DNA of 64,000 bases from Euleptes europaea (GCF_029931775.1 NC_079332.1:4153970-4217969); one strand, 5' to 3'. Positions 53,079 to 64,000 are shown, counted from the first letter of the stretch. Notes: generated by a model from the letters alone, not told the origin. Translations and numbers: made by a program.

Positions 53079-54405
53079 GAAACGGGAGAGGGTTTGAAAA
53101 AAGAGAAACAGAATTGGTTTTCTCCTAAAGAAGGCACCTGCGTGTCTTATCCGTTTGTTGGCTCCTGGCTTCTGAAAGCCTGATCATCCATGAAATGGGT
53201 CCAGTAATTGTTTTTAAACCTCTCTTACTCACTTGCGTAGGGCTTCCCGCCGGATGAGAGACTATCTTGTCTGTTCATACAATGAGTGACTCTTGCACCA
53301 AAGTCCTGCACCGGCAATACCTGAAAGCATTATAATGGGTCCACTTAGCCCTCGGGAAACACTTAGTTGGTCTAATTCGTACTAGACAGACCCAGTATCC
53401 TTCTTGTTTTCTTCCTCTTTTAGCAGATGGCATGATTTAGACAATTTTCCCCCTTCCGCAGAGGAGAGGCGGCTCAGATGACTCACCGGGGTTAGGCAGG
53501 GCTGGTGTGAAGTTGGCTTACTGTCTTATGGGGTTTATCGCGAGCTGTGCAACGGGGACAAGAAAGTAAAGGTATCTTTACAGAGACTGTTTGGTTTTAT
53601 AACTTCATTTATAGGCTGCCGTCCTTGCTGAGGCTCAAGGTGGTTTACACTGTTAAAAACAACGCAGGAGGAACAATATGGTGGTGGAAAGGGCCGTCGA
53701 GTGGCAGCTGACTTCCAGCGAACCCATAAAGGGTTTTCAAGGCAAGAGGCCAACAGAACAAAAAGTGGGTCTGAAAACCGCCGAGGCAGAAGCTGAAATC
53801 TGTCCGTCCAAGGAAACCAGCTTCTGCTATTGAAACTTGTGCGATCTGGCCAAGACTTCCCAAACAGGCCATTAGAGGCACGGGAGAGATGGCCAAAATA
53901 AAATGTTTCCCTTGGAACGCGCGGAAGTTGGCACATAAATGCTCTTAGGAGGGAAGCCAGTCCTGTGTCGTTCTGGCCAGCCGTTCTGCCTTCCTTTTAT
54001 TCCCCCCTCCCCTGCCACCAAAAGATTAACAATGAGAATAATTAATGGCAGGGAGCATGTAATTAAAATAATTAGTGTGTTCTTTACATGTTCTTTGCCC
54101 GCCTCCCAGAGATAATGGAGCGTAGCCCGGGGCCGTGATCGATGGGAAGTAGCTGTTCAGTGGCTGGGGAATAGGCAGTTTCATATAGAACAGCTTCCAG
54201 CTAATCGGTTTATGTCGTCCATTTGAAATCGTACTGCCGCTGCGATGAGACGCCAGCCGCTGAACCCGTCGTCGTGGTTTTGCGCGCTCCCTGCATCTTT
54301 GTTGAAATTGGGTTGCTCTGCTTGCGCCTGAACGTTAGCCTGCCAGGCATCCGTAGCGGATCCGTGCTTGGTGAATGCAATCTTTGTGGAATGCTTATTG
54401 CATTT
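53079..54405. other. Mostly single-copy-looking; one SINE-tail fragment; candidate conserved element
   Basis: 53680-53755 (GAAAGGGCCGTCGAGTGGCA, GGGTTTTCAAGGCAAGAGG) is a SINE-tail remnant. 54020-54110 is rich in TAATTA-type motifs (AATAATTAATGG, AATTAAAATAATTAG). Confidence 0.35.
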
Positions 54406-54407
54406 CT

Positions 54408-54952
<545 letters not shown>

Positions 54953-54959
54953 CCGCGCA

Positions 54960-55850
54960 CAAGTTCTGTTCAGCCTGAAACATATTTCTTTCGGGTTTTA
55001 ATGAAAAACCTTTATTACTCGACTCTTAAGAGCCTCATAGACGGCGTGGAGGCTTCCAGCCCACAGATCTGTCCCCATATCACAATGCCCCGCCAAAGAG
55101 AGAGGAAGGATACCTCCTGGGCTCTTGTATTACCATCTATTATGACTCACCAAGGAGAATTGATGCAGGCAGTTGGAGATAGCGAGGCCGGCTGTGCGGC
55201 GCACAGGGGGTGGGGGAAACAGACGTTCTGGCAGAGCCCAGGGAGTCTGTCGAGCCAGAACTCCGGCTTATTTGCGCTGGTATCCTGCCCTACTGCACAG
55301 GGCTGACGTAGATGGGGGGGTGAAGAGACGGAGGGCTTAACAAGGTGCAAACATAGCCTCCATATTCTCTCCTGCCCCCATGTTTGCCCAGTAATACCTG
55401 CCTCGTCTGTGTAAGAGGTTTCCAGAGCTGGTGAATGTTGGCTTAGTGTGTCACAGGGTCACGCGTGCTTATTTTGAGGCACCACGTGCTGGGGTTGACA
55501 GCCATGCGCCCCAGCACACTGACAGTGCTGCCAGGCGGGAGCCCATGGCATGCTTGCGAGGGGCAGCCCCACGTGCCGCTCTGTTCATCGAAGACTGCGG
55601 CCCTACATCTCTTCCGAGAACCTTTGCTAAAACTGTCAGGCGTCTGAGGAAGGGCCGGGGGGACTCTTCACCCTTACACCGGTTGGGTCTGGGGTCCCCA
55701 CCCTGTGCCAGGCTGTGTAACACAACCGCACATGAGTTACTGGTGCTTCTCGACTCCTATGTGTGTAGTTGCAAATAAGGATCAGGACCAGGGTGTACGT
55801 GGAGAAGGGGCTTCCTCCCCGTGCGGTTTTCCCAGCCTGAAACAGTTCCA
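54960..55850. other. Unassigned sequence
   Basis: No gene or repeat recognised; open frames show no known domain. Confidence 0.3.
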
Positions 55851-55854
55851 GGCA

Positions 55855-56056
55855 GGGTTGCCAGGTCCCTCTTCACCACCGGCGGAAGGTTTTTGGGGCG
55901 GAGCCTGAGGAGGGCGGAGTTTGGGGAGGGACTTCAATGCCATAGAGTCCAATGGCCAAAGCGGTCGTTTTCTCCAGGTGATCTGATTACTACCGGCTGG
56001 AGATCAGTTGTAATAGCAGGAGATCTCCAGCTGCTTCCTGGAAGTTGGCAACCCTA
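55855..56056. mobile_element. hAT-type MITE, near-complete
   Basis: AGGGTTGCCAGGTCCCTCTTC to AAGTTGGCAACCCTA; flanks GTTCCAGG and GCTCCAGG form a 7-of-8 target duplication. Confidence 0.8.
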
Positions 56057-56311
56057 GCTCCAGGTGGTGCTTTAGAGGACACCCACTTGTATCCCAGAGA
56101 TCATGGGGGGGTTGCCCAGATGGAGCCACCCTCCTCCCTGAACTGTTTTGGATTCAGAAAGCAGGAAGGCGGGAAGGCTGAAGTTCCTTCTCCGTGGACC
56201 CTGTGGTCTTGATCCTTACTGGGCATTGCACGCAGGGGAACTGGGGAGAACCTGAGCCTCCCGTGTGAATGTGTTACATCTGACACAGAGTGGGGACCCC
56301 AGACCCAACCT

Positions 56312-56632
56312 GGAGGGGCCGTGGCTCAGTGGTGGAGCATCTGCTTGGCATGCAGAAGGTCCCAGGTTCAATCCCTGGCATCACCAGTTAAAGGGACTAG
56401 GCAAGTAGGTGATGTGAAAGAGCCTGACACCCTGGAGTGCCTTGGAGAGGGGCTGTGGCTCAGTGGTAAAGCATCTGCTCGGCTAGAAGGTCCCAGGTTC
56501 AATCCCCGGCATCTCCAGTTAAAGGGACTAGGCAAGTAGGTGATGTGAAAGGCCTCTGCCTGAGACCCTGAGTAGACTTTGATGGACCAAGGGTGTTATT
56601 CAGAATAAGACAGCTTCATGTGTTCATATGTA
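56312..56632 (+). mobile_element. Two tRNA-Ala-like SINEs in tandem
   Basis: 56312-56440 (GGAGGGGCCGTGGCTCAGTG, truncated) and 56446-56632 (GAGAGGGGCTGTGGCTCAGT to AATAAGACAGCTTCATGTG). Confidence 0.8.
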
Positions 56633-56867
56633 TTCTCTAATGTATGCATGTGGCTATAGTAGCTGGTTGGGTTTTTTTTTTTTTTTTTAAGCTGGGTGCT
56701 TTTTTTATACTAAAGAGGTTACCTTCTTGGGAGCAAGATCAAGAGGAAGTAAATTAAGATATACGAATATTGGACTGTCTGAAAGAGAAAGGCAGGCTAA
56801 TGAAGCGGTAACTGAATTAACCGAAGGAGAGGAAGATAAGCTGACTTTATCTCTGGAAATAATTCAC

Positions 56868-57000
56868 AGTGGGTAGCCGTGTTAGTCTGTCTGCAGTAGT
56901 GGAAAAGAGCAAGAGTCCAGTAGCACCTTAAAGACTAACAAGAATATTTTTCTGGTAGGGTATGAGCTTTCGTAAGCCACAGCTCACTTCTTCAGATACA
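56868..57000 (-). repeat. Penelope-like terminus (family A) with hammerhead-like module
   Basis: TTCACAGTGGGTAGCCGTGT, AGTCCAGTAGCACCTTAAAG and the module at 56960-56999. Same family as 162-501 and 2522-2725; no clear target duplication found. Confidence 0.65.
56960..56999 (-). ncRNA. Hammerhead-like ribozyme module (family A), core conserved
   Basis: The minus strand reads GTAT, CTGAAGA, A, stem GTGAGC/GCTTAC (one wobble) with loop TGTG, GAAA, GCTC, ATAC. Stem I GTAT/ATAC pairs; stem III is only AGCT, so it would need a partner molecule. One extra base sits between CTGAAGA and stem II compared with textbook hammerheads. Confidence 0.5.
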
Positions 57001-57265
57001 CTTCTTTGAAAACCAGGCCACACGCGGCGCCCAAAGAGATCTCGCGCAATTACCGCGATCCAGACCGCAGAGAATTCAGACCGCTCCGAAGTGGTGTGCG
57101 GAAACGGTATCAGTCTCCCGGCTTTTTCGAGAAAGAAGGGGGTATTAAATGCTGAACATTAAATATGAATATTGAATATTAAAAATCAAAGGGAGGCGTG
57201 TGATGCGTGGGAAAGGAATGTAAAACTGGTAGTGGTAAGAATATTTTAAAACCGTATCTAATAGC
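57001..57265. other. Unassigned sequence
   Basis: No repeat or gene recognised. Confidence 0.3.
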
Positions 57266-57269
57266 AACG

Positions 57270-57342
57270 ATGCCCCGACCTGGATGGCCCAGGCCAGCCC
57301 GATCTCGTCAGATCTCGGAAGCTAAGCAGGGTCGGCCCTGGA
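57270..57342 (+). mobile_element. 5S-rRNA-derived SINE, head only
   Basis: CCCGATCTCGTCAGATCTCG and GAAGCTAAGCAGGGTCGGCC: 5S internal promoter kept, body missing. Confidence 0.8.
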
Positions 57343-57344
57343 GG

Positions 57345-58320
57345 CTGGCATCCCTAGCAGGGGACACTCCAGGTATGTGGAAGAATATGTCTTTGTAAAC
57401 TAGCCAAAAGGAAAAGGGGAGGGGAAATCTCCCCAAAACCGCTGGTGGAGGAAGCGTGGAATTCCAAGAAGCGTGGAATTTGGAGAGCAATTGGTGACGT
57501 TTGTGGGAATGTGATTGAGAATATGGAAGGAAAGAAGTATCTGAACTTCTCCAACTTGTGTGCATTCTCTCCTGTGCTATTTCCCACACGTGGTCCAAAT
57601 AGAACCGCTGGAACTTTTTTTAAAAAGCATTTGAAAAAATGTGTTGGGTTGAAAGAGATCGAAAAGTCATCCTGCGTCAACGCCTTCCGCGCTCACCTCC
57701 GTGGCCTGTTCGTTCTAAAGTGATTTTGCGGCTAAGCCTCGGCTTCCCTAAACATTTGGGTCCGTTTTCTGTGGCGCGGAACGAGGGAGACGGTTTTTCT
57801 CAGGCTTGCAAGATGAGAATCGCGCAGATGCTTCATATCAAAATAGGCATTTCCAGATCTTGCCACGGTGGTTATTAATAAAACACTTTCGACTCTTATA
57901 CACAGGCGGAAGTAATAACAGAGCGAACATACTGGAGGCTTTGAAATGTTTACCCACAGTTGTCACTTGGCTTCCATTTCCTTCCAAACATAATATCCCT
58001 GAATTACCTGAAAATAAACTTTACAGGCGGTGTTTAATGACAGAGCGACTATTTTTAATCAGCGGTTTATTAATCACACAAAATTGTCATTGAGTTCATA
58101 ATTGAACTCTTGGATGTTTATTCCTAGAAGCTAATTCCCATGCTGAGAAAAAGGGGGAAAAAGCAAAGACCTAGAAATCTGGGGTCTGTCCTGGAAGTAG
58201 TTGTATATTTTTTTCTTACAAGAGGACACAGACAAGGGCGTTCCCGACCATCCTTCTAGATAGTTTGCTCTGCGTAACATTTCACTGGGTGAAATGGTGG
58301 GGGAAAAGTTACGAGAATGT
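57345..58320. other. Single-copy-looking AT-rich sequence, candidate conserved element
   Basis: No repeat recognised. 57860-58100 has low CpG and motifs such as GGTTATTAATAAAAC and GGTTTATTAATCAC. No gene. Confidence 0.3.
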
Positions 58321-58322
58321 TA

Positions 58323-59235
58323 GAACATAAGAACGTAAGAAAAGCCCTGCTGGATCAGACCAAGGTCCATCAAGTCCAGCCTGTCAGGATCAGGCGTCTG
58401 TCCCTAGCATCCCATAAGCAAACTCATCCAGACAGGTAGATCTGAAGCAGTAAGACTTTATTAGGAGCCAAAAGACAGATGAAAGAACTGACTACTCTCA
58501 GGTAGGTAAGGCTGGTAATGGCTGAACACAGGCAAGTTACATGCTTAAGACACTACGGACTGAAAACGTAAACATTGCTAGGCAACCCCGAGATAAGCGG
58601 TTCCCAGGAAGATAAATTAAACATTACCGCAGCTGTAGAAAACAGGATGAGCGAAACTGTACACTGACGTTCACAGGCATGAGAACCAAGGACTTGACGT
58701 GTAGCCAGAACCTGGACTAACTCATGTCAAGAGCCTTTACTCCAGCTAAAAGGCAATGGCTTGACACAGCCGTCTGTTCACACAGCGGCCAGCCAGGTGC
58801 CTCTAGGAAGCCCCCAAACAAGACGCCTGCAGCAGCACCATCCTGCCTGTGCTCCACAGCACCTATTCGGCATGCTCCTCTGAGACTGGAGAGAATGGGT
58901 ATGCATCATGACTAGTATCCCCGGTAGTAGCCATGGATAGCCCTCTCCTCCATGAACATGTCCACTCCCTCCTTAAAGCCTTCCGAGTTGGCAGCCATCG
59001 CCACATCCTGGGGCAGGGAGTTCCACGATTTAACTATGCGTTGTGTGAAGAAACACTTCCTTTTATCCCTTTTGAATCTCTCGCCCTCCAGCTTCAGCAG
59101 ATGACCCCGCGTTCTAGTATTATGGGAGAGGGAGAAAAGCTTCTCCCTGTCCACTCTCTCCCCACCATGCATAATTTTATAGACCTCTCTCATGTCTTCT
59201 TTCCAGGCTAAACAGCCCTAAGCATTTTAACCGCT
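58323..59235 (-). mobile_element. CR1 LINE ORF2 C-terminus and 3' end (type B), interrupted by a solo LTR
   Basis: CR1 pieces 58323-58381 and 58767-59235. The minus strand encodes MREVYKIMHGGERVDREKLF, LKLEGERFKRDKRKCFFTQR and VDMFMEERAIHGYY, here in one open frame of 93 codons. Confidence 0.85.
58382..58766 (-). mobile_element. Solo LTR of an LTR retrotransposon (Gypsy-like or ERV), fossil
   Basis: 385 bp starting TGTCAGGATC and ending GGCTTGACA (TGTCA...TGACA termini), with the 5-bp duplication CAGCC on both sides (58377-58381, 58767-58771). A minus-strand AATAAA near 58450 suggests the orientation. No internal region remains. The exact duplication suggests a moderately young insertion, after the CR1 copy it interrupts. 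Confidence 0.8.
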
Positions 59236-59297
59236 CCAATGTTGTACTGACAGAGTGCGGTATAATTGTTAAAGTATTGGGTTAGGATCTGGTAACG

Positions 59298-59438
59298 TTT
59301 GTGTTACCCGGCGTTAAGTCGCTTCTGACTGATGTGACTCTATGAACGAATGGCCTCCAAAATGTCCTGTCATCAACAGCCTTGCTCAGGTCTTGCAAAC
59401 CGAAGGCCGTGGCTTCCTCGATGGTGTCAATCTATCGG
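59298..59438 (-). mobile_element. RTE-BovB LINE 3' end
   Basis: GGCGTTAAGTCGCTTCTGAC, GGCCTCCAAAATGTCCTGTC and GCTCAGGTCTTGCAAACCGA. Confidence 0.75.
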
Positions 59439-59439
59439 G

Positions 59440-60465
59440 AACTGGCAGACCCGGGTTCGAATCCTCACTGTAAAGATTCCTCCTTATCTGGAAGATTAAA
59501 AAAAAAAAAAAAACTGGCCGAGCTGAGAACTTTTGGCTCCACGTGCTGACAGATGATTCTTGTCTGGCCGAGAAGGGACAGCTTTCTATCTGGATTGTGT
59601 CATTATTTCTCCCAATTAAGACCGGTTGGTTTCATTCCAGGCATTTCCCACTCACATAATGGTCCTTTCCCCTCCAACACTCGCTGACTAATTGCTTACT
59701 ATTTGATACAGTTGGAATTTGCAGCTAATCAGCCTGTGCCTGGTTAGGAAGGACTTCTTGCATCCGTTACGGTTTCTTCTGTTACTTTAAGCAACCTTCC
59801 CCCCCCTTTTTTTGGGGGTAATTGCAGCTTCCAGGACTGCTTATCAAGGGTAATAGTATGGCCAGGACAGGAAGCGAGATTTTAACATGTTCCCACCCTG
59901 CCGATTCTTGCTGGACATAGGTTTTGGAGTTGGCTGCTCTTTCAGAGCGTGCCACGCCAACAGGTTTATTTCATAAGAAATAACTTGATTTTTCTTCCCT
60001 CCAGCCGTTACTCATGCTGAGTAATATCTGCGCTTATAGTTCCTCTAAAGATGAGGATTACCTTAAAAAAAAAAAAAAAAAAAAGCTCTACTGGGATGAG
60101 CCAAGTTGTATAATTTTCCTCCCTTAAAATGTCACCCTGTTAATACTATTTTTTGTTTGGCATTACTTCTCCTCTCCTCGCAGGTTACACTGTGTGGGGT
60201 GTGTGTGGAGGAAATCGCAGCAGTTGAGTATGAATCGCATGCCACCTGGTGGTAACTTAATGGTTGTTATATAAGGCAGTTTATTTGAGCAAGAGATGAC
60301 CGGGTAGGCACCAGTTTACCAAAAACGGAACTGAGGTCGACTTCCCTTGTTAGAGGAGGGGTTGCCACACTTCCAGGTGATAACAAACCCAGTCAGGTAA
60401 CATACAGAAATATACAAAAAAGATGGTTACACATCAAAATCCACAAAAGTGTGAATACAGGTAAG
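59440..60465. other. Single-copy-looking sequence with poly(A) tract
   Basis: Poly(A) at 59494-59510 and 60064-60083; the rest is AT-rich and unrecognised, a candidate conserved non-coding region. Confidence 0.3.
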
Positions 60466-60479
60466 TATACAAATATCTA

Positions 60480-60730
60480 AATATTGTCGAAGGCTTTCAC
60501 GGTCAGAGTTCATTGGTTCTTGTAGGTTATCCGGGCTGTGTAACCGTGGTCTTGGTATTTTCTTTCCAAAAAAGAAAGAAAACCGTGGTCTTGGTATTTT
60601 CTTTCCCTTCAAGAGACACTGTCCTTCAGTGTTACTCCTCTGAAGATGCCGGCCACAGCTGCTGGCGAAATGTCAGGAAAGAAAATACCAAGACCACGGT
60701 CACACAGTCCGGATAACCCACAAGAACCAA
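60480..60730. repeat. Penelope-like terminus (family B), 251-bp fold-back with 14-bp TSD
   Basis: Flanked by TATACAAATATCTA (60466-60479, 60731-60744). Left arm GTCGAAGGCTTTCACGGTCA to GTGGTCTTGGTATTTTCTTT; the right part holds the hammerhead-like module and then the reverse complement of the left arm. Confidence 0.8.
60636..60678 (+). ncRNA. Hammerhead-like ribozyme module (family B), core conserved
   Basis: TCCT (60636-60639), CTGAAGA (60640-60646), T, stem GCCGGC/GCTGGC (60648-60653, 60661-60666, one wobble) with loop CACAGCT, GAAA (60667-60670), TGTC, AGGA. Stem I TCCT/AGGA pairs. Stem III is 2 bp with no loop, as in dimer-forming hammerheads. The extra base after CTGAAGA is shared with family A. 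Confidence 0.5.
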
Positions 60731-60744
60731 TATACAAATATCTA

Positions 60745-62945
60745 TTTCTAATATATATATCTAATAATATTTCTTTCATAGCAGAATAAAGGTTCATCAG
60801 ATGCCAGACAGGCGAGGAAGACGGCCGTTGTAGGTTGTAGATTTAATTACTGGAATATAATTGTGATTTATTGGATAATATGGTTTCTGTGTGTGATTTT
60901 GGGTTTAACTACTGAGGACACAGAAGTGTCTTTATGTTTTGCCAACGCTTCCAGGTGAGGCATCAAAGAATTAAATGGGGGGGGGGAACAGTAATTTTTT
61001 TCACCGATTAGCAGCTTGAATGGCTCAGGGAACAGCTGAATTAATTGATACGTGGGGACATTTATGAAGTCTGAAATGGCAGGTGGAGGCAACCGGAGTG
61101 GTGCGACTGACAACGCCAGAGGCACTGACCACCAGATAGCTGCAGCAGTGATAAAGTCAGCATCTACTAATGCTCTCAGCAGTGGCAGTGGCTAACAGGG
61201 GGGTTGCTTTCTGCCAGCGACCCCGTATTTTGCGGGGCCGCTGCAGAAGTCTTTCCGTCTCCCTACGGCCTGTGCATCATGAGCGTTCCTCGAGGGCAGA
61301 GATTTTATCTTGCAATCGCCCTTCAGCGGACAATGCCGGAAGAACCCGAAAAACCTGATATATGATACAAATGGAATGGAATCCAGCTGGGTATGGTTTA
61401 GCCGGCGTTGTCTCTGAGAGCAGGCCATCAGTCAGATCCTGCGAAATCCAATTTTGAGCTGGGCCATTAGATTCGGAGATGATTCTCATCTTGCTGAAAT
61501 TAAAGTGTCCACCCCCGCTGCAGGCCATCGCTTTCTTCTGTCGGAGCAGTGAATCAGCACAGCCGAGCGTTAGCCGACACGCGGCCCTTTTTTCCAGAAA
61601 ATGTCGCGGGAAGGGGAAACAATTGCAATGGAAAGCCTGCCGTTTTGGAAAAGGGAACTGAAGCGTGTTTTCTCACTTTCACACCAAGCGAACGGGATTG
61701 ACAGCTACAGTCGGCGCCGTTTCGTCCCCCTCGCAGGCAGGCTGGGTTCGCACATGAGATGAATATACATCGCTTGCTGACTCGGCGCGGCGACGCACAG
61801 CTGAATGTGCAAGCTGACATAGGCCTCGTTCTCTCTGAGACGGTCAGCCTGCCTGGACTGTGCGCCGCTCCAGATTGCAGGGGGGCTTCACAGGATTGCG
61901 TGCTTCTTGTTAAAAAAAGAAAGAAAAGAAACAAAACCTCATGCACAGAAAACTATGTCAGGAAGAAGTCCAACCTAGCCTGACATTCTGGGTTGTTTTT
62001 TTTTTAATGTGTAAGATTTGTGTGTGTGCATAGGAAAGTAGCTTTTCCATCATTAATGCTGACACAGTGCTATCTAGCAAGATGTGACCTGGGAGATATT
62101 TAATTAGGACGTGATCTGTAATTCAGAGGGGATCTTTTCCAGCAGTACCATTTTCCTGCACCTCCACCCCAGCCGCTATTTGCCCTTCAAGAGAAAAATA
62201 AATATTACTATCCCACGCTTTCCTACAAAAGCTAAATAGCAGTCGGGTGCTGGTGAATTTCATTGCAAAAACACCATGGGGGGAGGGGGTAATCTCCTTC
62301 CCCCCAGTCTCATTCCTGGCAGGTAGGGAAATTGCCATTTTGAACTCTGCCTGGCATAAGAAGCTTGGTGCATGAAGGAATGCACCAAGAAACGTATTCT
62401 CACAAGGAGTGATCTGCCTGTTTTATACTTGCCTAGAGGGTTTTTGGGGGGCAGAATGTTAGCAAACGAGTACAGCAGGCAGACAGAGGGGTATTTCAGG
62501 TTGGGGGGAAATTCCCCATTTGAGAGCGTTTTTATTCAAAAGGGAACCTAAGGAAGGTTTTAGAATGGGCCACGTCTGCGTCTTAGTCCCAGTAGGTGGA
62601 GAATAGTATGAATGCAATGATCACACAAATAATTTTTTTCACTAATAGGAGAATAAAAACTCCACAGTTTCTTCCACGCTGTTTGCATGGAGAGGTGATG
62701 TGGTGGGAGAGCCGTCGATGGGATGTGACCCATAATTTGGGGTTGATTTTTCCCTTTGAATTTTTTCTATTTGCAGAGTTGGGTGTTGTTGTTGCTTTTA
62801 ATCAAAGGGGCATTCAAAGGTGGGCCCCAATACCCCTCATTCTGAAGCGGGCCAGTCTATTCTGCCACCTCAGGGCTTGGCTGCCTCCTTCTCCTTCATG
62901 GTGTTAAAGAATAACAGCAGCACTGGGTTACATCAGATGCCGTCA
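60745..62945. other. Single-copy-looking sequence without genes
   Basis: No repeat recognised over about 2.2 kb, unusually long for this window. 61300-61580 and 62040-62260 are candidate conserved non-coding elements; a G run lies at 60979-60987. Confidence 0.35.
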
Positions 62946-62947
62946 TC

Positions 62948-63078
62948 TAGGGTTGCCAGCCTCCAGATGACGGGAGATCTCCAGATGACGGGGATGTTTC
63001 CCTGGAGGAAATGGCTGCCTTCCCCACCCTCACCCCCAAATCTCCAGGTATTTTCTAACCCAGAGTTGGCAATCTTAG
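62948..63078. mobile_element. hAT-type MITE, internally deleted
   Basis: CTAGGGTTGCCAGCCTCCAG to GTTGGCAATCTTAG, about 130 bp. Confidence 0.6.
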
Positions 63079-63345
63079 AAAGCTCTCGTAAAGAACGTCT
63101 CCCTTTTAAAAGGAGAAATTCCCGGAGGCTTGCAGTTCAAGTCTGCTGCAGCCAAGATAACCCCAAGGGTCTTAGGGTACCTTCAAGACTGCCCCATTTA
63201 GGATGGGATAGAGGGCTATGGATCCGTCTTCAAGGTGTCACAAGCTGTGTGGTTGCATTTTTATCCCACAATAGTTCTTTCAGGCTTTAAGGTGCCACAA
63301 ATCTCCTGGGTTACGTACAGAGAAACCCAAAGCAGGTAGAAACTA

Positions 63346-63545
63346 GTGTTGCCAGCTCGAGGTGGGGAAATACCTGGAGATTTTGGGGGTGGAGCCCGAG
63401 AAGGGTGAGGTTTGGAAAGAGTATGATGCTACAGAGTCCACTGTCCAAAGTGGCCCATTTTCTCCACGTGAACCGATCTCTGTCGCTTGGAGATCAGTTG
63501 TAATCCTAGGAGATCTCCAGCCACCACCTGGAGCTTGGCAACCCT
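63346..63545. mobile_element. hAT-type MITE
   Basis: GTGTTGCCAGCTCGAGGTGG to GAGCTTGGCAACCCTC. Confidence 0.75.
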
Positions 63546-63604
63546 CATTTTATTCATTGGTTTACTCCCAGGAAAGCATTCGTCTGGTGGCAGCCTTCAA
63601 TCCT

Positions 63605-63786
63605 TATAGGGTTTCCGCCTCTGGGTTGGGAAATACCTGGAGGGAGGAGCTTGGAGAGGGGAGGGGCTTCAATGCCGTAGAGTCCAATTGCCAAGGGGGC
63701 CATTTTGTCCAGGTGAGCTGATCTCTGTCGCCTGGAGATCAGTTGTAATAGCAGGAGATCTCCAGCCACCACCTGGAGGTTAGCAA
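63605..63786. mobile_element. hAT-type MITE, termini degraded
   Basis: GGTTGGGAAATACCTGGAGG to CCACCACCTGGAGGTTAGCA, second copy in a row. Confidence 0.7.
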
Positions 63787-63890
63787 AAAGAACTGGCAAC
63801 GGAGACCACTGTAAACCGACTGCTCTTGTTCAACCAAATAAAATATACATGGGACCACAGTGTGTGTATGTATATACAATTGCACAGTTT

Positions 63891-64000
63891 GTCAAAACTT
63901 AGCCAAAACAATTGCAATTGAGAAATAAACAGTGTGCAAATACATGATGCTCCAGGTAGCGCTTCTTTCTCAATTGCAATTGTTTTGGCTAAGTTTTGAC
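63891..64000. repeat. Inverted repeat reaching the window edge
   Basis: 35-bp perfect arms: GTCAAAACTTAGCCAAAACA onward at 63891-63925 and its reverse complement at 63966-64000. The spacer is 40 bases. The palindrome may extend beyond the window. Confidence 0.85.

Overview
The window is vertebrate nuclear DNA, almost certainly from a squamate reptile (a lizard; gecko is a guess only). The evidence is the repeat set: Sauria SINEs with an ACCTTT-type tail, 5S-rRNA-derived SINEs and RTE-BovB LINE ends, abundant CR1 LINE 3' ends, an abundant MIR-like tRNA SINE with a CTT tail, a tRNA-Ala-like SINE, short hAT elements, young L1 3' ends, and inserts that look like termini of Penelope-like elements. 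Coding density is very low and every gene is intron-bearing or GC-rich eukaryotic.

Layout. (1) 1-1328: Penelope-like terminus (a 168-bp tandem dimer) and CR1-derived repeats. (2) 1329-8318: TEDC2 (tubulin epsilon and delta complex 2), plus strand. Nine exons with consensus splice sites and fully consistent phases run to the stop at 8207 and a poly(A) signal at 8313; only the short first coding exon is missing, presumably upstream. The introns are crowded with SINE and CR1 copies. (3) 8.5-21 kb: repeats and unassigned sequence, with one possible small exon at 18991-19063. (4) 21375-21746: an intact single-exon gene for a 123-residue two-pass membrane protein of the TMEM100 family, in a CpG-rich block. 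(5) 22-64 kb: no further confident gene; a mosaic of transposable elements, a roughly 540-bp tetranucleotide array (54.4-54.95 kb), a polypurine minisatellite next to a SINE (41.67-42.03 kb), and several single-copy AT-rich stretches that could be conserved non-coding elements.

The two genes have no evident functional link: TEDC2 acts at centrioles, while TMEM100 relatives act in membrane signalling. Netrin-3, the neighbour of TEDC2 in human, is not visible.

The most interesting signal is a set of palindromic or tandem inserts, several bounded by 8-14 bp target-site duplications, that belong to at least two families. Both families carry a hammerhead-ribozyme-like module (CTGAAGA, stem II, GAAA, a 2-bp self-complementary stem III, a cleavable C, and a short stem I). 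I read these as Penelope-like element termini. Other noteworthy structures are a triple nested insertion at 43.7-44.6 kb, a 333-bp palindrome inside it, a possible SINE 3' transduction, and a solo LTR inside a CR1 copy.
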